From: Pseudomonadota bacterium
GTDB lineage: Bacteria > Pseudomonadota > Alphaproteobacteria > Acetobacterales > Acetobacteraceae
Length of the DNA stretch: 57,356 nucleotides
NCBI GenBank assembly: GCA_021780935.1
Contig: JAJXXT010000112.1
Span: 1-57,356, forward strand
Direction of reading: 5' to 3'
The notes under the pieces were generated by a model, which was not told where the DNA came from, did not search any database, and saw nothing but the letters and a program-made list of their open reading frames with translations. Position 1 is the first letter of the stretch. Each line of letters opens with the position of its first letter. This document shows, piece by piece, positions 46,270-56,000 of the stretch. The position numbers were made by a program, and so were the translations under genes.

Positions 46270-48249
46270 ATGCGCATTAGGGACTTCCTTGCGACGCCGT
46301 CCGAGGTGTTGGTTGGCCGGCTCGCGGCGGAGGACAAGCAATCCTATCGCCGCAGCGAGCCGGAGCAGTTGCGTGCCTGGCTGGAAACCGTCGCCCTGCT
46401 ACGCGACACCTTCGCCGACTGGCCCGAGGCGGCGGACTGGGCGCTGCACCTGGAGTTCCGTCTGCGCCGCCTCGGCAAGCGGCTCGATGCGGTGCTGGTG
46501 ACGCCACGCGGCGTGTTCGTGCTCGAGGTGAAGGCGGGGGCGGCGCGTGCGGAGCAGGCGGATCTGCGCCAGGTCGAGGACTACGCGCTCGACCTCCAGG
46601 ATTTTCATGCCGGCTCCCGCGGCTTCCCGATCATGCCGATCCTGGTTGCGACCAGGGCGAACCCGGCGCAAGCGACGCTGCCGCTGCTGCTGGCCGGCGC
46701 TGCGCAACCGCTGGCCACCGGTGCGGCGGGCCTCGGCGGTCTGCTGCGCCAGTTATGGGACGCCCTGCCGCCGCCCGCGACACCGCTCGCCGTCGCCGCC
46801 TGGGCCGACGCTCCCTACCGCCCGGTGCCCGGCATCGTCGAGGCGGCGCGCAGCCTCTACGCCCGCAACGGTATCGAGGACCTGGCCGAAGCCCTGGCTG
46901 ATCGAGAATCCCTGGCCGCCACGCAGGCCGTCATCGCGACGGCGATCCGAGACAGCCTCGCAACCGGACGCAACGCGGCGATCTTCGTCACCGGCATCCC
47001 CGGTGCCGGCAAGACGCTGTGCGGCCTGGAGACCGTCTTCGGCACGGGCCGCGACGCCGGGGCCACGTTCCTCACCGGCAATCCGACCCTGGTTCACGTC
47101 TTCCGCGAGGCGTTGGCACGCGACGCCGTCGCCGGTGGCCTGGCCAACCGCGACGCCCGCCAGCGCATGGAGGCGGCGATCCAGGCACTGCCGAAATTCC
47201 GTGATGCCCACGTCAAGGATGGCACCACGCCACCGGAGCGCGTGATCGTCGTCGATGAGGCGCAGCGTGTCTGGAACCGCGATCACGCCGTCCGCAAAAG
47301 CCGCGACCGGGACGTGACGCTGACGGCCTCCGAGCCCGCGCTGCTGCTCGACATCATGGCGCGCCACGCCGGCGGCGCCGCGATCGTCTGCCTGGTCGGC
47401 GGCGGCCAGGAAATCCACGACGGCGAGGGTGGTATCCTGGAGTGGGCACAAGCCCTGCAAGAGCGTCCGGCCTGGCGCGTGCTCGCGGCCGAGACACAAG
47501 GCCACGCCGACCCTCGCCGGCTTCTGCCATCGTCCCTGCCCGTCGAGCGCGACCCGCGCCTGCACCTCGCCGTCACGCGCCGCACCCTGCGTGCGCCCGC
47601 GCTGCCGCAATGGGTCGATCTCGTGCTTGAGGGCAATGCCCCGCAGGCACGCACGGTGGCGGAAAGCGAAACTATCCCCGTCTTCCTCACCCGCGACCTC
47701 GCTACCCTGCGCGCGGCATTGCGGGCCCGTGCGCGCGGCCTCCGGCGGGCGGGCCTGGTCGCGAGTTCGGGCGCGAAACGGTTGCGCGCCGACGGGCTCG
47801 GCGTCGAGCTGGCCCACATGGACGAGGTTGCCGTGGCGCGCTGGTTTCTCGATCGGTGGCCGGACGTGCGCGCCTCGGACGCGCTGGAGACGGTTGCGAC
47901 CGAGTTCTCCTGCCAGGGCCTGGAGCTCGACCATGCCGGGTTGTGCTGGGGAGGCGATATGGTGCGTGGCGCGCGCGGTTGGCGGCCGCGCCGCTTCGCC
48001 GGTACCGCATGGCAGACCATCCGCAACGCCGAGACGGTGGCGAACCGCGTCAACACCTACCGCGTGCTCCTCACCCGCGCCCGCTACGAGTCCATCATCT
48101 GGGTGCCGCGCGGCGATGCCGCGGACGCGACGCGAAACCCCGCCGAGTTCGACGCCATTGCCGCCTTCCTCCGCGAAGCCGGCGCCCGGGACCTCCCGGA
48201 AATCCCTGCCGCCCCCGCCATGGACACGCCATCGCCGCCGCTGCTCTAG
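46270..48249 (+). CDS. DUF2075-type helicase/ATPase with N-terminal nuclease-like domain
   Basis: A 659-residue protein. Residues about 60-100 carry [20 protein letters not shown], which fits the D-x(n)-ExK core of PD-(D/E)xK or NERD-type nucleases. An ATPase of the DUF2075 (superfamily 1 helicase-like) type follows, with Walker A GIPGAGKT (about residues 241-248), Walker [12 protein letters not shown], and motif VI-like [21 protein letters not shown] near the end. Proteins of this design occur in anti-phage and mobile contexts, but this gene sits alone among housekeeping genes. Its role is unproven. A start at 46270 is the first good ATG. Confidence 0.72.
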   Translation: MRIRDFLATPSEVLVGRLAAEDKQSYRRSEPEQLRAWLETVALLRDTFADWPEAADWALHLEFRLRRLGKRLDAVLVTPRGVFVLEVKAGAARAEQADLRQVEDYALDLQDFHAGSRGFPIMPILVATRANPAQATLPLLLAGAAQPLATGAAGLGGLLRQLWDALPPPATPLAVAAWADAPYRPVPGIVEAARSLYARNGIEDLAEALADRESLAATQAVIATAIRDSLATGRNAAIFVTGIPGAGKTLCGLETVFGTGRDAGATFLTGNPTLVHVFREALARDAVAGGLANRDARQRMEAAIQALPKFRDAHVKDGTTPPERVIVVDEAQRVWNRDHAVRKSRDRDVTLTASEPALLLDIMARHAGGAAIVCLVGGGQEIHDGEGGILEWAQALQERPAWRVLAAETQGHADPRRLLPSSLPVERDPRLHLAVTRRTLRAPALPQWVDLVLEGNAPQARTVAESETIPVFLTRDLATLRAALRARARGLRRAGLVASSGAKRLRADGLGVELAHMDEVAVARWFLDRWPDVRASDALETVATEFSCQGLELDHAGLCWGGDMVRGARGWRPRRFAGTAWQTIRNAETVANRVNTYRVLLTRARYESIIWVPRGDAADATRNPAEFDAIAAFLREAGARDLPEIPAAPAMDTPSPPLL

Positions 48250-48257
48250 TCCCGCTC

Positions 48258-49175
48258 ATGGAGGACCGGCGGGGGCGGGGAATCGCGATGACGGTGGCGG
48301 GCATCGCCGTCTTTTCCGTCTCCAACGCGCTCGGCAAATATTTCGTCCATCGCTACCCGCTTGGCGAAATCCTGCTCTTCCGCAGCGCCACCGCCTTTCT
48401 CTGCCTCGCCCCGTTCCTGCGCGGCCGCGACATCACCGCCTCCCTCGCCCGCGGCCAGTTGGTACTCCAGCTCGTCCGCATGGTCCTGGTCGCGACGGAG
48501 CTGGTCTGCTTCTACCTCTCCGTCAGCACCCTGCCGCTCGCCGCCGTCAGCACCTTCTATCTCGCGGTGCCGATCTACGTGCTCGCCCTCTCCGCCCTGT
48601 TCCTGCGCGAGCACGTCGCCCGCCGCCGCTGGGTCGCCTCCGGTATCGGGCTCGTGGGCGTGCTGGTGGCGCTGCGCCCCGGCGCTGCCGCAGCCCTCGG
48701 CACCACGCGGGCCGAGGCGATCTGCGTCTTCGGCAGCCTCTGCTATGCGGTCATCCTCACCCTCACGCGCCGGCTGCGCGGCACCGCGGGCACGGTGCTG
48801 GTGGCCTGGCAGCTCGCCGGCGTGCTCGCCCTCGGCGCCGGCTGGTCGACCTGGCACTTCACCCTGCCGAGCGGCTTCGACCTCCTGGCGCTCTCCGCCA
48901 TCGGCCTCATCACCATGGCCGGCTATGGCGGCGTCAATCGCGGCCTGCAACTTGCCCCGGCCTCGCTGGTGGCGCCGTTCCAATACACCTCCATCGTCTG
49001 GGCGAGCCTCACCGGCTTTCTGGTGTTCGGCGAGGTGCCGGACGCCGCCACCCTGCTCGGCGCCGCCATCATCGTCGCCGCCGGTCTGTTCCTGCTCCTC
49101 GCCGAGCGCCGCGCCACCCCGCCGCTTGAAGCATCCGCCGCACCGGTGGATAGAGAAGCCGCGAGGCGCCTGTAG
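48258..49175 (+). CDS. DMT superfamily transporter (EamA domain)
   Basis: A 305-residue inner-membrane protein with ten predicted helices in two EamA repeats. It begins with GIAMTVAGIAVFSVSNALGKYF, has the typical EamA loop ALFLREHVARRRWVASGIGLVGVLV at the end of the first repeat and a matching FLVFGEVPDAATLLGAAIIVAAG in the second. Substrate unknown; relatives export metabolites. ATG codons at 48258 and 48288 are both possible; the second has a GGGGCGGGG stretch before it. The stop codon lies inside the tRNA gene that follows. Confidence 0.85.
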   Translation: MEDRRGRGIAMTVAGIAVFSVSNALGKYFVHRYPLGEILLFRSATAFLCLAPFLRGRDITASLARGQLVLQLVRMVLVATELVCFYLSVSTLPLAAVSTFYLAVPIYVLALSALFLREHVARRRWVASGIGLVGVLVALRPGAAAALGTTRAEAICVFGSLCYAVILTLTRRLRGTAGTVLVAWQLAGVLALGAGWSTWHFTLPSGFDLLALSAIGLITMAGYGGVNRGLQLAPASLVAPFQYTSIVWASLTGFLVFGEVPDAATLLGAAIIVAAGLFLLLAERRATPPLEASAAPVDREAARRL

Positions 49176-49239
49176 CTCAGTTGGTCAGAGCGGGCCGCTC
49201 ATAACGGCTTGGTCGCAGGTTCGAGCCCTGCCGGGCGCA
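49166..49239 (+). tRNA. tRNA with anticodon CAU (elongator Met or lysidine-type Ile2)
   Basis: A full cloverleaf: acceptor GCGCCTG/CGGGCGC (one G-U pair), D arm GCTC/GAGC, anticodon arm GGCCG-CTCATAA-CGGCT, five-base variable loop, T arm GCAGG-TTCGAGC-CCTGC, discriminator A. CCA is not encoded. G1-C72 excludes initiator tRNA. Pairs C4-G69 and C5-G68 match the determinants reported for TilS in E. coli, so tRNA-Ile2 (AUA decoding after lysidine modification) is plausible; elongator tRNA-Met remains possible. Its first ten bases are also the end of the DMT transporter gene. Confidence 0.95.
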
Positions 49240-49326
49240 TCGCATCCCCGCATCGCGCCGGGGGTGACGACGCCGCCAAACGCTGGCATGACCCGCCGCA
49301 CCAATCCCGAGCCGCCGGAGCCGCCC

Positions 49327-51006
<1,680 letters not shown>

Positions 51007-51010
51007 TCCG

Positions 51011-51517
51011 ATCAGCCCGCTCTGGCACCTGCGCACCGGCCGGCTCTGGCTGCGCCCGGTCGCCTATGCGGACCTGCCGGCGCTGCGCGCGCTGAAGGCG
51101 GATCCCAGGGTCTATGCCGTGATGCTGGGCGGCGTGCGCAACGCCTATGACGTCGCCGAGGAGCTTGCCGCCGACATCGCCTTTTGGGGCCGCCATGGCG
51201 TCGGCATGTGGTCGGTGCGCGAGGTTGCAGGCGGGCGCTTCCTCGGCATCGTCGGTCTGCATCTTCGCCCGGATGGCATGGGCATGGCCATTCGTTTCGC
51301 TCTGTTGCCGGATGCGCAGGGCCGCGGCTACGCCTCCGAGGCCGCGGGTGCGGCGCTGCGCTTCGCCCATGAGCGCGCCGGCATCGAGCGCGTCGTCGCA
51401 GTCGCGCGCCAGGACAATATCGGCTCGCGCCAGGTGCTGGGCGCCATCGGCATGCGCGAGACGCATCGCTTCGAGCGCGCCGGCGTCACCATGATCGCCT
51501 ATGCGAGTGTCGCCTGA
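51011..51517 (+). CDS. GNAT family N-acetyltransferase, start codon uncertain
   Basis: A protein of about 168 residues of the RimJ/RimL-like GNAT branch (acetyltransferase_3). It begins TGRLWLRPVAYADLPAL, has ADPRVYAVMLGG, GIVGLHLRPD and the acetyl-CoA loop LPDAQGRGYASEAAGAALRFA, then RVVAVARQDNIGSRQVLGAIGM, all typical. No ATG, GTG or TTG lies in frame near the domain start; ATC at 51011, five bases after the ettA stop, or CTG at 51023 are the best candidates, so translation may depend on coupling with ettA. It is convergent with the hydrolase gene, overlapping by 19 bases. Confidence 0.75.
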   Translation: MSPLWHLRTGRLWLRPVAYADLPALRALKADPRVYAVMLGGVRNAYDVAEELAADIAFWGRHGVGMWSVREVAGGRFLGIVGLHLRPDGMGMAIRFALLPDAQGRGYASEAAGAALRFAHERAGIERVVAVARQDNIGSRQVLGAIGMRETHRFERAGVTMIAYASVA

Positions 51518-52392
51518 AGCCGGGCCAGCGCCGCTACCACCGCGTCCGGCGCCTCGCGCGGTAGAAAATGCCCCACCCCATCGAGCACCTGCACGTCGCG
51601 CAGATCCGTGAAATGGCGCGCATGCGCCGTCTCTGGTGCCGGCGGCCGCACCCCGTCCGCCGCCCCGTCGAGCACGATCGTCGGCACCGTGATGCGTGGC
51701 CGCAGTGCAAGCCGCGCCTCGATCGGCGCATGCGCCGGATCGCCCGCTACCCAGCCGTAACGAACGCGATAGGAATGGATCACCACCGCGACGTGGTCAG
51801 GGTTGTCGAAACTCGTGGCGGTTGCGGCAAACATCGCGTCATCGAACCGATATCCCGGCGACCACATCCGCCACAGCAGCCGCGCCAGCGCCGCCCGGTT
51901 CGCCGCCAGCCCGGCCTCGCCGCGCGGTGTGCAGAAATACCACTGATAGCCGTAGCGCAGCTCCTGCTCGGGTGCTCCCGGCAGCACCTCTGCGGCCACG
52001 TCGTGGACGTTGTAGCCGCCCACCGTCACCAGCCCGCGCACCCGCGCGGGCCACAGCGCCGCGACCACGCAGCACGCCCGCCCGCCCCAGTCATAGCCCG
52101 CGAGCAGCGCCTGTGGGATCGCCAGTGCATCCATCAGCGCCAGCAGGTCCGCCCCCAGCGCCGCCTGCTCACCCGAGCGTGGCGTTGCCGCGTCGATGAA
52201 CCGGGTCGGCCCGTAGCCGCGCAGATAGGGCACGATCACCCGCAGCCCGGCCGCGGCCAGGCGCGGTGCGACGCCATCCCAGGCATGGATATCGTCGGGA
52301 TAGCCGTGCATCAGCACCACCGGCTCGCCGTCCGCTGGCCCGTGCTCGGCATAGGCGATGTCGAGCTGGCCCGCGCGAATGCTGCGGATCAC
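51499..52392 (-). CDS. Alpha/beta hydrolase with Asp nucleophile (epoxide hydrolase/dehalogenase-like)
   Basis: A 297-residue alpha/beta-fold hydrolase. The nucleophile elbow is AGYDWGGRA with Asp101 instead of serine, which is characteristic of epoxide hydrolases and haloalkane or haloacetate dehalogenases rather than esterases. The oxyanion-hole motif is MHGYPDD and the catalytic histidine is in GVGHFLPRE near the C terminus. The cap domain lies at about residues 135-215. Substrate not determinable. It lies eight bases before the end of mlaC on the same strand. Confidence 0.87.
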   Translation of the reverse strand: MIRSIRAGQLDIAYAEHGPADGEPVVLMHGYPDDIHAWDGVAPRLAAAGLRVIVPYLRGYGPTRFIDAATPRSGEQAALGADLLALMDALAIPQALLAGYDWGGRACCVVAALWPARVRGLVTVGGYNVHDVAAEVLPGAPEQELRYGYQWYFCTPRGEAGLAANRAALARLLWRMWSPGYRFDDAMFAATATSFDNPDHVAVVIHSYRVRYGWVAGDPAHAPIEARLALRPRITVPTIVLDGAADGVRPPAPETAHARHFTDLRDVQVLDGVGHFLPREAPDAVVAALARLQATLA

Positions 52393-52399
52393 CGCGCGC

Positions 52400-53014
52400 C
52401 TACTGGTTTTCTGCCTGGCGCTGCATGGCCGCGATCAGAGCGCCGATATTGTTGTTGTTCTGCGCGATGAAGCCCGCATAGTCGCTCTGTTGCGTCAGCC
52501 GCATCGAGGTGCCCTCGGCGATCACATCCTCGATCTTCGGCTGGCCGCCCACCTGCACGATGACCCACTTCACCGTCACCGGCGCGTTGTTCGGTCGCGT
52601 CACGGTGGTCGTGACGATGGTGCCGCCATCGCCGGGCGCGGCCCGGTCCACCGTGAACGCAACACCCTTGTACTGGCCGAGATGCCCGGTGATGGACCGC
52701 ATTAGCACCCCGTGGAAAAGCTGGACATAGGTCGCGAGCTGGGCCGGTGTCGCCAGCCGCACGAACCGCCCGAGGCAGAACCGCGCGATCCCCTTCACAT
52801 CCACGCCCTTGTCCACCAGTGCCTGCAGCTTCCGCTGCTTCTCGGCCTTGGTTCCCGGCCCGTTGACGACGGCCACGAGTTCGTCGCCCATCGCCTTCAG
52901 AAACGCGGTGTCGGAGGCGACGCTGGCCAGCGCCGGCACCGGTACCGCGACGGAGGCGGTAACGGTCACGGCAAGTCCGGCCGCGAGCAGGGTTCGGCGG
53001 GTGGTGGCGGGCAA
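52400..53014 (-). CDS. mlaC: MlaC-like periplasmic phospholipid-binding protein
   Basis: A 204-residue Ttg2/MlaC family protein that shuttles phospholipids between MlaA in the outer membrane and the MlaFEDB transporter. A twin-arginine-like TTRRTLLAAGLAV signal opens the protein. The body has KAEKQRKLQALVDKGVDVKGIARFCLGRF, QLFHGVLMRSI and KIEDVIAEGTSMRLTQQSDY, typical of the family. Start: TTG at 53014, preceded by GGGAG six bases away; no ATG fits. It lies 46 bases after mlaA on the same strand, so the two are probably co-transcribed. mlaFED genes are not in the window. Confidence 0.87.
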   Translation of the reverse strand: MPATTRRTLLAAGLAVTVTASVAVPVPALASVASDTAFLKAMGDELVAVVNGPGTKAEKQRKLQALVDKGVDVKGIARFCLGRFVRLATPAQLATYVQLFHGVLMRSITGHLGQYKGVAFTVDRAAPGDGGTIVTTTVTRPNNAPVTVKWVIVQVGGQPKIEDVIAEGTSMRLTQQSDYAGFIAQNNNNIGALIAAMQRQAENQ

Positions 53015-53060
53015 GGTTGTCTCCCGTAACGGTTGCGTCGGCGGTTGCTGGCGAGGCGGT

Positions 53061-53849
53061 CTATTTCGCGGGCTGCTGGTACCAGTCCGGCACCGTCGCC
53101 TTCTCGTCGTGCCGTGCCGCGTTGATCTGCGCTTGGCGGTGCTGGCGGTAGAGGCTGCGCAGCGTCGCATAGGGATCGAGCGCCTGCGCCTGGATCTGGT
53201 CCATCTCCGACAGGAATCCTGCCCGCGCGTCCACCGCCGACAGCCCGAGCCGCGCATAACCGAAATCGCTCACGAGATAGCCCTGCCCGATCCAGGTGAA
53301 CGGGTCGAGCGCGTAGTCGGCGCCGAGGCCCAGCGCGTCGCGCGGCGACGAGGGCCCGAACAGCGGCAGATAGAGATAGGGCCCGCTCGGCACGCCCCAC
53401 ACCGCCAGCGTGATGCCGAAATCGGCGGCATGCGCCGGATAGCCCAGCCGGCTCGCGACGTCGAACACCCCCACCAGCCCGATCGTGGTGTTGATCAGCC
53501 CGCGCATCAGCGTGTCGCCGGCGCGCCGCGGGTTGCCCTCCAGCATGTCGTTGAACAGCACCACCGGCGTGTTCAGGTTCGCCAGCACGTTATGCGTGCC
53601 GCGCTGGAAAAACTCCGGCGTGCCATAGCGATAGGCCAGCGCCAGCGGCTTCAGCAGCACCGTGTCGAGCGCGTCGTTGACCACGAACATCACCCGGTTG
53701 GTCGGCTCCAGCGGGTCGTTGGTCTGCCGGTAATAGGCCAGCGCCTGCGGGTCCTTGGGCGGGCTCGCGCACCCCGCCAGCAGCGCGAGCAGCGCCACCG
53801 CAAGCAGACGGCGAGGGGCGGACATCCCAAGGCGGCGCATGGATAGCAT
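53061..53849 (-). CDS. mlaA: MlaA (VacJ) outer-membrane lipoprotein
   Basis: A lipoprotein of about 262 residues that extracts misplaced phospholipids from the outer leaflet. The lipobox LLAGC is near residue 30, followed by DPLEPTNRVMFVVNDALD, the signature start of the MlaA family, then RGLINTTIGLVGVFDVASRLG and GPYLYLPLFGPSSPRDALGL. ATG codons at 53849, 53840 and 53825 are all possible; I took 53849 because AGGGGA lies upstream. It is followed by mlaC and is divergent from metF. Confidence 0.9.
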   Translation of the reverse strand: MLSMRRLGMSAPRRLLAVALLALLAGCASPPKDPQALAYYRQTNDPLEPTNRVMFVVNDALDTVLLKPLALAYRYGTPEFFQRGTHNVLANLNTPVVLFNDMLEGNPRRAGDTLMRGLINTTIGLVGVFDVASRLGYPAHAADFGITLAVWGVPSGPYLYLPLFGPSSPRDALGLGADYALDPFTWIGQGYLVSDFGYARLGLSAVDARAGFLSEMDQIQAQALDPYATLRSLYRQHRQAQINAARHDEKATVPDWYQQPAK

Positions 53850-54042
53850 CGGCGGAAACGGTCCCCTGATGGACGGATGGCTCGATAGACGGGTGGCTCG
53901 GAAACGCGCCTTTAACATGGCGCTGCCTGCGCGACTAGCAAACCCCGTGCTCACCGCCCGCTTGCCGCCCCCTTCACCGCCCCCCTCGCGGCAATCTGAC
54001 CGCGATGTTGACCCCACCGCCCGACGCCGCGATGAAAGCCGC

Positions 54043-55002
54043 ATGGATCAGACGCCAGCCGAGACCAACTCCCGCCCAACCCCGGCCCGCCCAACGCTAG
54101 AACGCTGGCTCACCGGCCCGCGCTTCCCCGGCCTGCCCGCCCGAGGCGCCGAACATCCGGCGCCGCTGCTTTCCTTCGAGTTCTTTCCGCCGCGCACCGA
54201 GGCGCTGGAGGCGCAGCTCTGGGCCTGCATCCGCCGGCTGGAAACCCTCGCACCCCGCTTCGTCTCGGTCACCTACGGCGCCGGCGGCAGCACCCAGGCG
54301 CGCACCCACGCCACGGTGACGCGCATCGTCCGCGAAACCACGCTCACCCCGGCCGCCCACCTCACCTGCGTCGGCGCCACCCGCGCCGAGGTCGATGCGG
54401 TCGCGCACAGCTACTGGGATTCCGGTGTGCGCCATGTCGTAGCGCTGCGCGGTGATGTGCCGGGCGGCGGCGCCTACGAACCGCATCCCGGCGGCTACGC
54501 CTACGCCACGGACCTTGTCGCCGGCCTAAGGCGCGTCGCCGATTTCGAGATCTCGGTCGCCGCCTACCCCGACATCCACCCCGCCGCCGCGAGTGCCGGT
54601 GCGGATCTCGATAACCTCCGGCGCAAGCTCGATGCCGGCGCCACCCGCGCGATCACCAATTTCTTCTTTGACGCGGCCACCTATCTGCGCTTTCTCGACC
54701 GCGCGCTCGCCGCCGGCATCACCGCACCCATCGTCCCCGGCATCATGCCGGTCACCAATTTCGTGCAGATGCGGAAATTCGCCGCCGCCAACGGCGTCGC
54801 CGTGCCGGACTGGCTCGCCCATCTGTTCGACGGGTTGGAGGACGACGCCGAAACCCGCCAGCTGGTCGCCGCCGTGGTCGCGGCCGAGCAGGTGCGCCTG
54901 TTGCAGGCCAACGGCATCGACGAGTTCCATTTCTACACACTGAACCGCGCCGACCTGGTCTTCGCGATCGCCCATATCCTCGGCGTCCGCCCCCTGGCTT
55001 AG
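54043..55002 (+). CDS. metF: 5,10-methylenetetrahydrofolate reductase
   Basis: A 319-residue FAD enzyme producing 5-methyl-THF for methionine synthesis. Motifs include LSFEFFPPRTEALE (substrate and NADH site), SVTYGAGGSTQARTH, HLTCVGATRAEVD, LRGDVPGGGAYEPHPGGY, DNLRRKLDAGATRAITNFFFDA and PGIMPVTNF. The start MDQTPAETN gives about 40 residues before the domain; a shorter start is possible. No riboswitch is apparent upstream. It is convergent with the SBF transporter gene, overlapping by four bases. Confidence 0.94.
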   Translation: MDQTPAETNSRPTPARPTLERWLTGPRFPGLPARGAEHPAPLLSFEFFPPRTEALEAQLWACIRRLETLAPRFVSVTYGAGGSTQARTHATVTRIVRETTLTPAAHLTCVGATRAEVDAVAHSYWDSGVRHVVALRGDVPGGGAYEPHPGGYAYATDLVAGLRRVADFEISVAAYPDIHPAAASAGADLDNLRRKLDAGATRAITNFFFDAATYLRFLDRALAAGITAPIVPGIMPVTNFVQMRKFAAANGVAVPDWLAHLFDGLEDDAETRQLVAAVVAAEQVRLLQANGIDEFHFYTLNRADLVFAIAHILGVRPLA

Positions 55003-55961
55003 CCCGCGCGCAACAGCTGCCGGTACACCGGCCGCAGCAGGAACGGGCTGAGGTACAGCGGGAACTGGCACAGCGCGAAAAACAGTGCCAGCCGCGGGTC
55101 GGCCGTCGCCGGCAGCACCGCGAGATACAGCGCCATGTTGCGGTTGCCGCTCATCAACCCCGCGGAGGCTGCCTCGCGCCTGCCCGCGGCCAGAAACACC
55201 AGCGTCGTCAACAGGTTGAGCCCGATCGCGGCACCAAATGCCGCCGCTGCCGCCTGCGCCACCCACAGCGGGTCGGCCAGCAGCCGCGCCGTCAGCCCGT
55301 CCATCACCGCGAACCCGTAGAACACCAGCACCCACACCACGCCGCCATCCACCGCCGGCCCCAGCGGCACCAGCCGCTCCGCGCCCAGCACCCAGCGCAG
55401 CAGCAGCGACAGCACCAGCGGCAGCAGCACCACCAGCGCCAGCCGCAACGCGAACCCATAGAGCCCGAGATGCAGCCCCACGCCGCCGAGCGCCAGCGCC
55501 AGCGGCGGCGCGGTCAGCGGCAGCAGCAGCGTCGTCGTCAGCGTCCCCAGCAGGGTCAGCTCCGGATCGAGCCCGACCAGCCGCGCGAACGCCGCGCCGG
55601 AGGTCGCACCGCAGCCGGTCGCGAACACCACCACCCCGGCGCTGACCCCGGCATCGAGCGGCAGCAGCCGCACCACCCCCGCCGCAAGCAGCGGCGCCAC
55701 CAGCAACTGCATCGCGGTGATCGCGGCCAGCAGCACCGGCTGGCGCAGCCGCCGCAGCGCCGCCGCCACATCCACCCGCAGCAGCACCAGCGTCATGATG
55801 ATGATGACATTGGGCGTGATGAACCAGTGGAACACATGCGCCAGCGGCGGGATCAGCAGCCCGCCGAAAATGCCGAGAGCCAGCAGCGTCGTGCCATGCC
55901 GCGCCGCCCAGGCGAACGGCCGCAGCACCAGCGTTTGCGGATTGGCGCCCCGGCCTGCCAC
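54999..55961 (-). CDS. Bile acid:sodium symporter (SBF) family transporter
   Basis: A 320-residue membrane protein with about ten helices of the SBF/ASBT fold. Marks are TPNVIIIMTLVLLRVDV near the first helices, FATGCGATSGAAFARLVGLDPELTLLGTLTTTLLLPLTAP in the crossover region, and SGNRNMALYLAVLPA, with its conserved SGNRN, near the end. Substrate unknown; relatives carry bile acids, pantothenate or other organic anions with sodium. It is divergent from the helicase gene, with only 39 bases between starts. Confidence 0.85.
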   Translation of the reverse strand: MAGRGANPQTLVLRPFAWAARHGTTLLALGIFGGLLIPPLAHVFHWFITPNVIIIMTLVLLRVDVAAALRRLRQPVLLAAITAMQLLVAPLLAAGVVRLLPLDAGVSAGVVVFATGCGATSGAAFARLVGLDPELTLLGTLTTTLLLPLTAPPLALALGGVGLHLGLYGFALRLALVVLLPLVLSLLLRWVLGAERLVPLGPAVDGGVVWVLVFYGFAVMDGLTARLLADPLWVAQAAAAAFGAAIGLNLLTTLVFLAAGRREAASAGLMSGNRNMALYLAVLPATADPRLALFFALCQFPLYLSPFLLRPVYRQLLRAG

Positions 55962-56000
55962 TGACTATCTTCCCCGCATGCGAATCATCCCGGACGAAGC

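Noticed and set aside
43781..46501. 906-codon plus-strand frame opposite hppA
   Set aside because: Composition is dominated by Arg, His, Gln and Asp, and it mirrors the hppA gene, which has unmistakable motifs.
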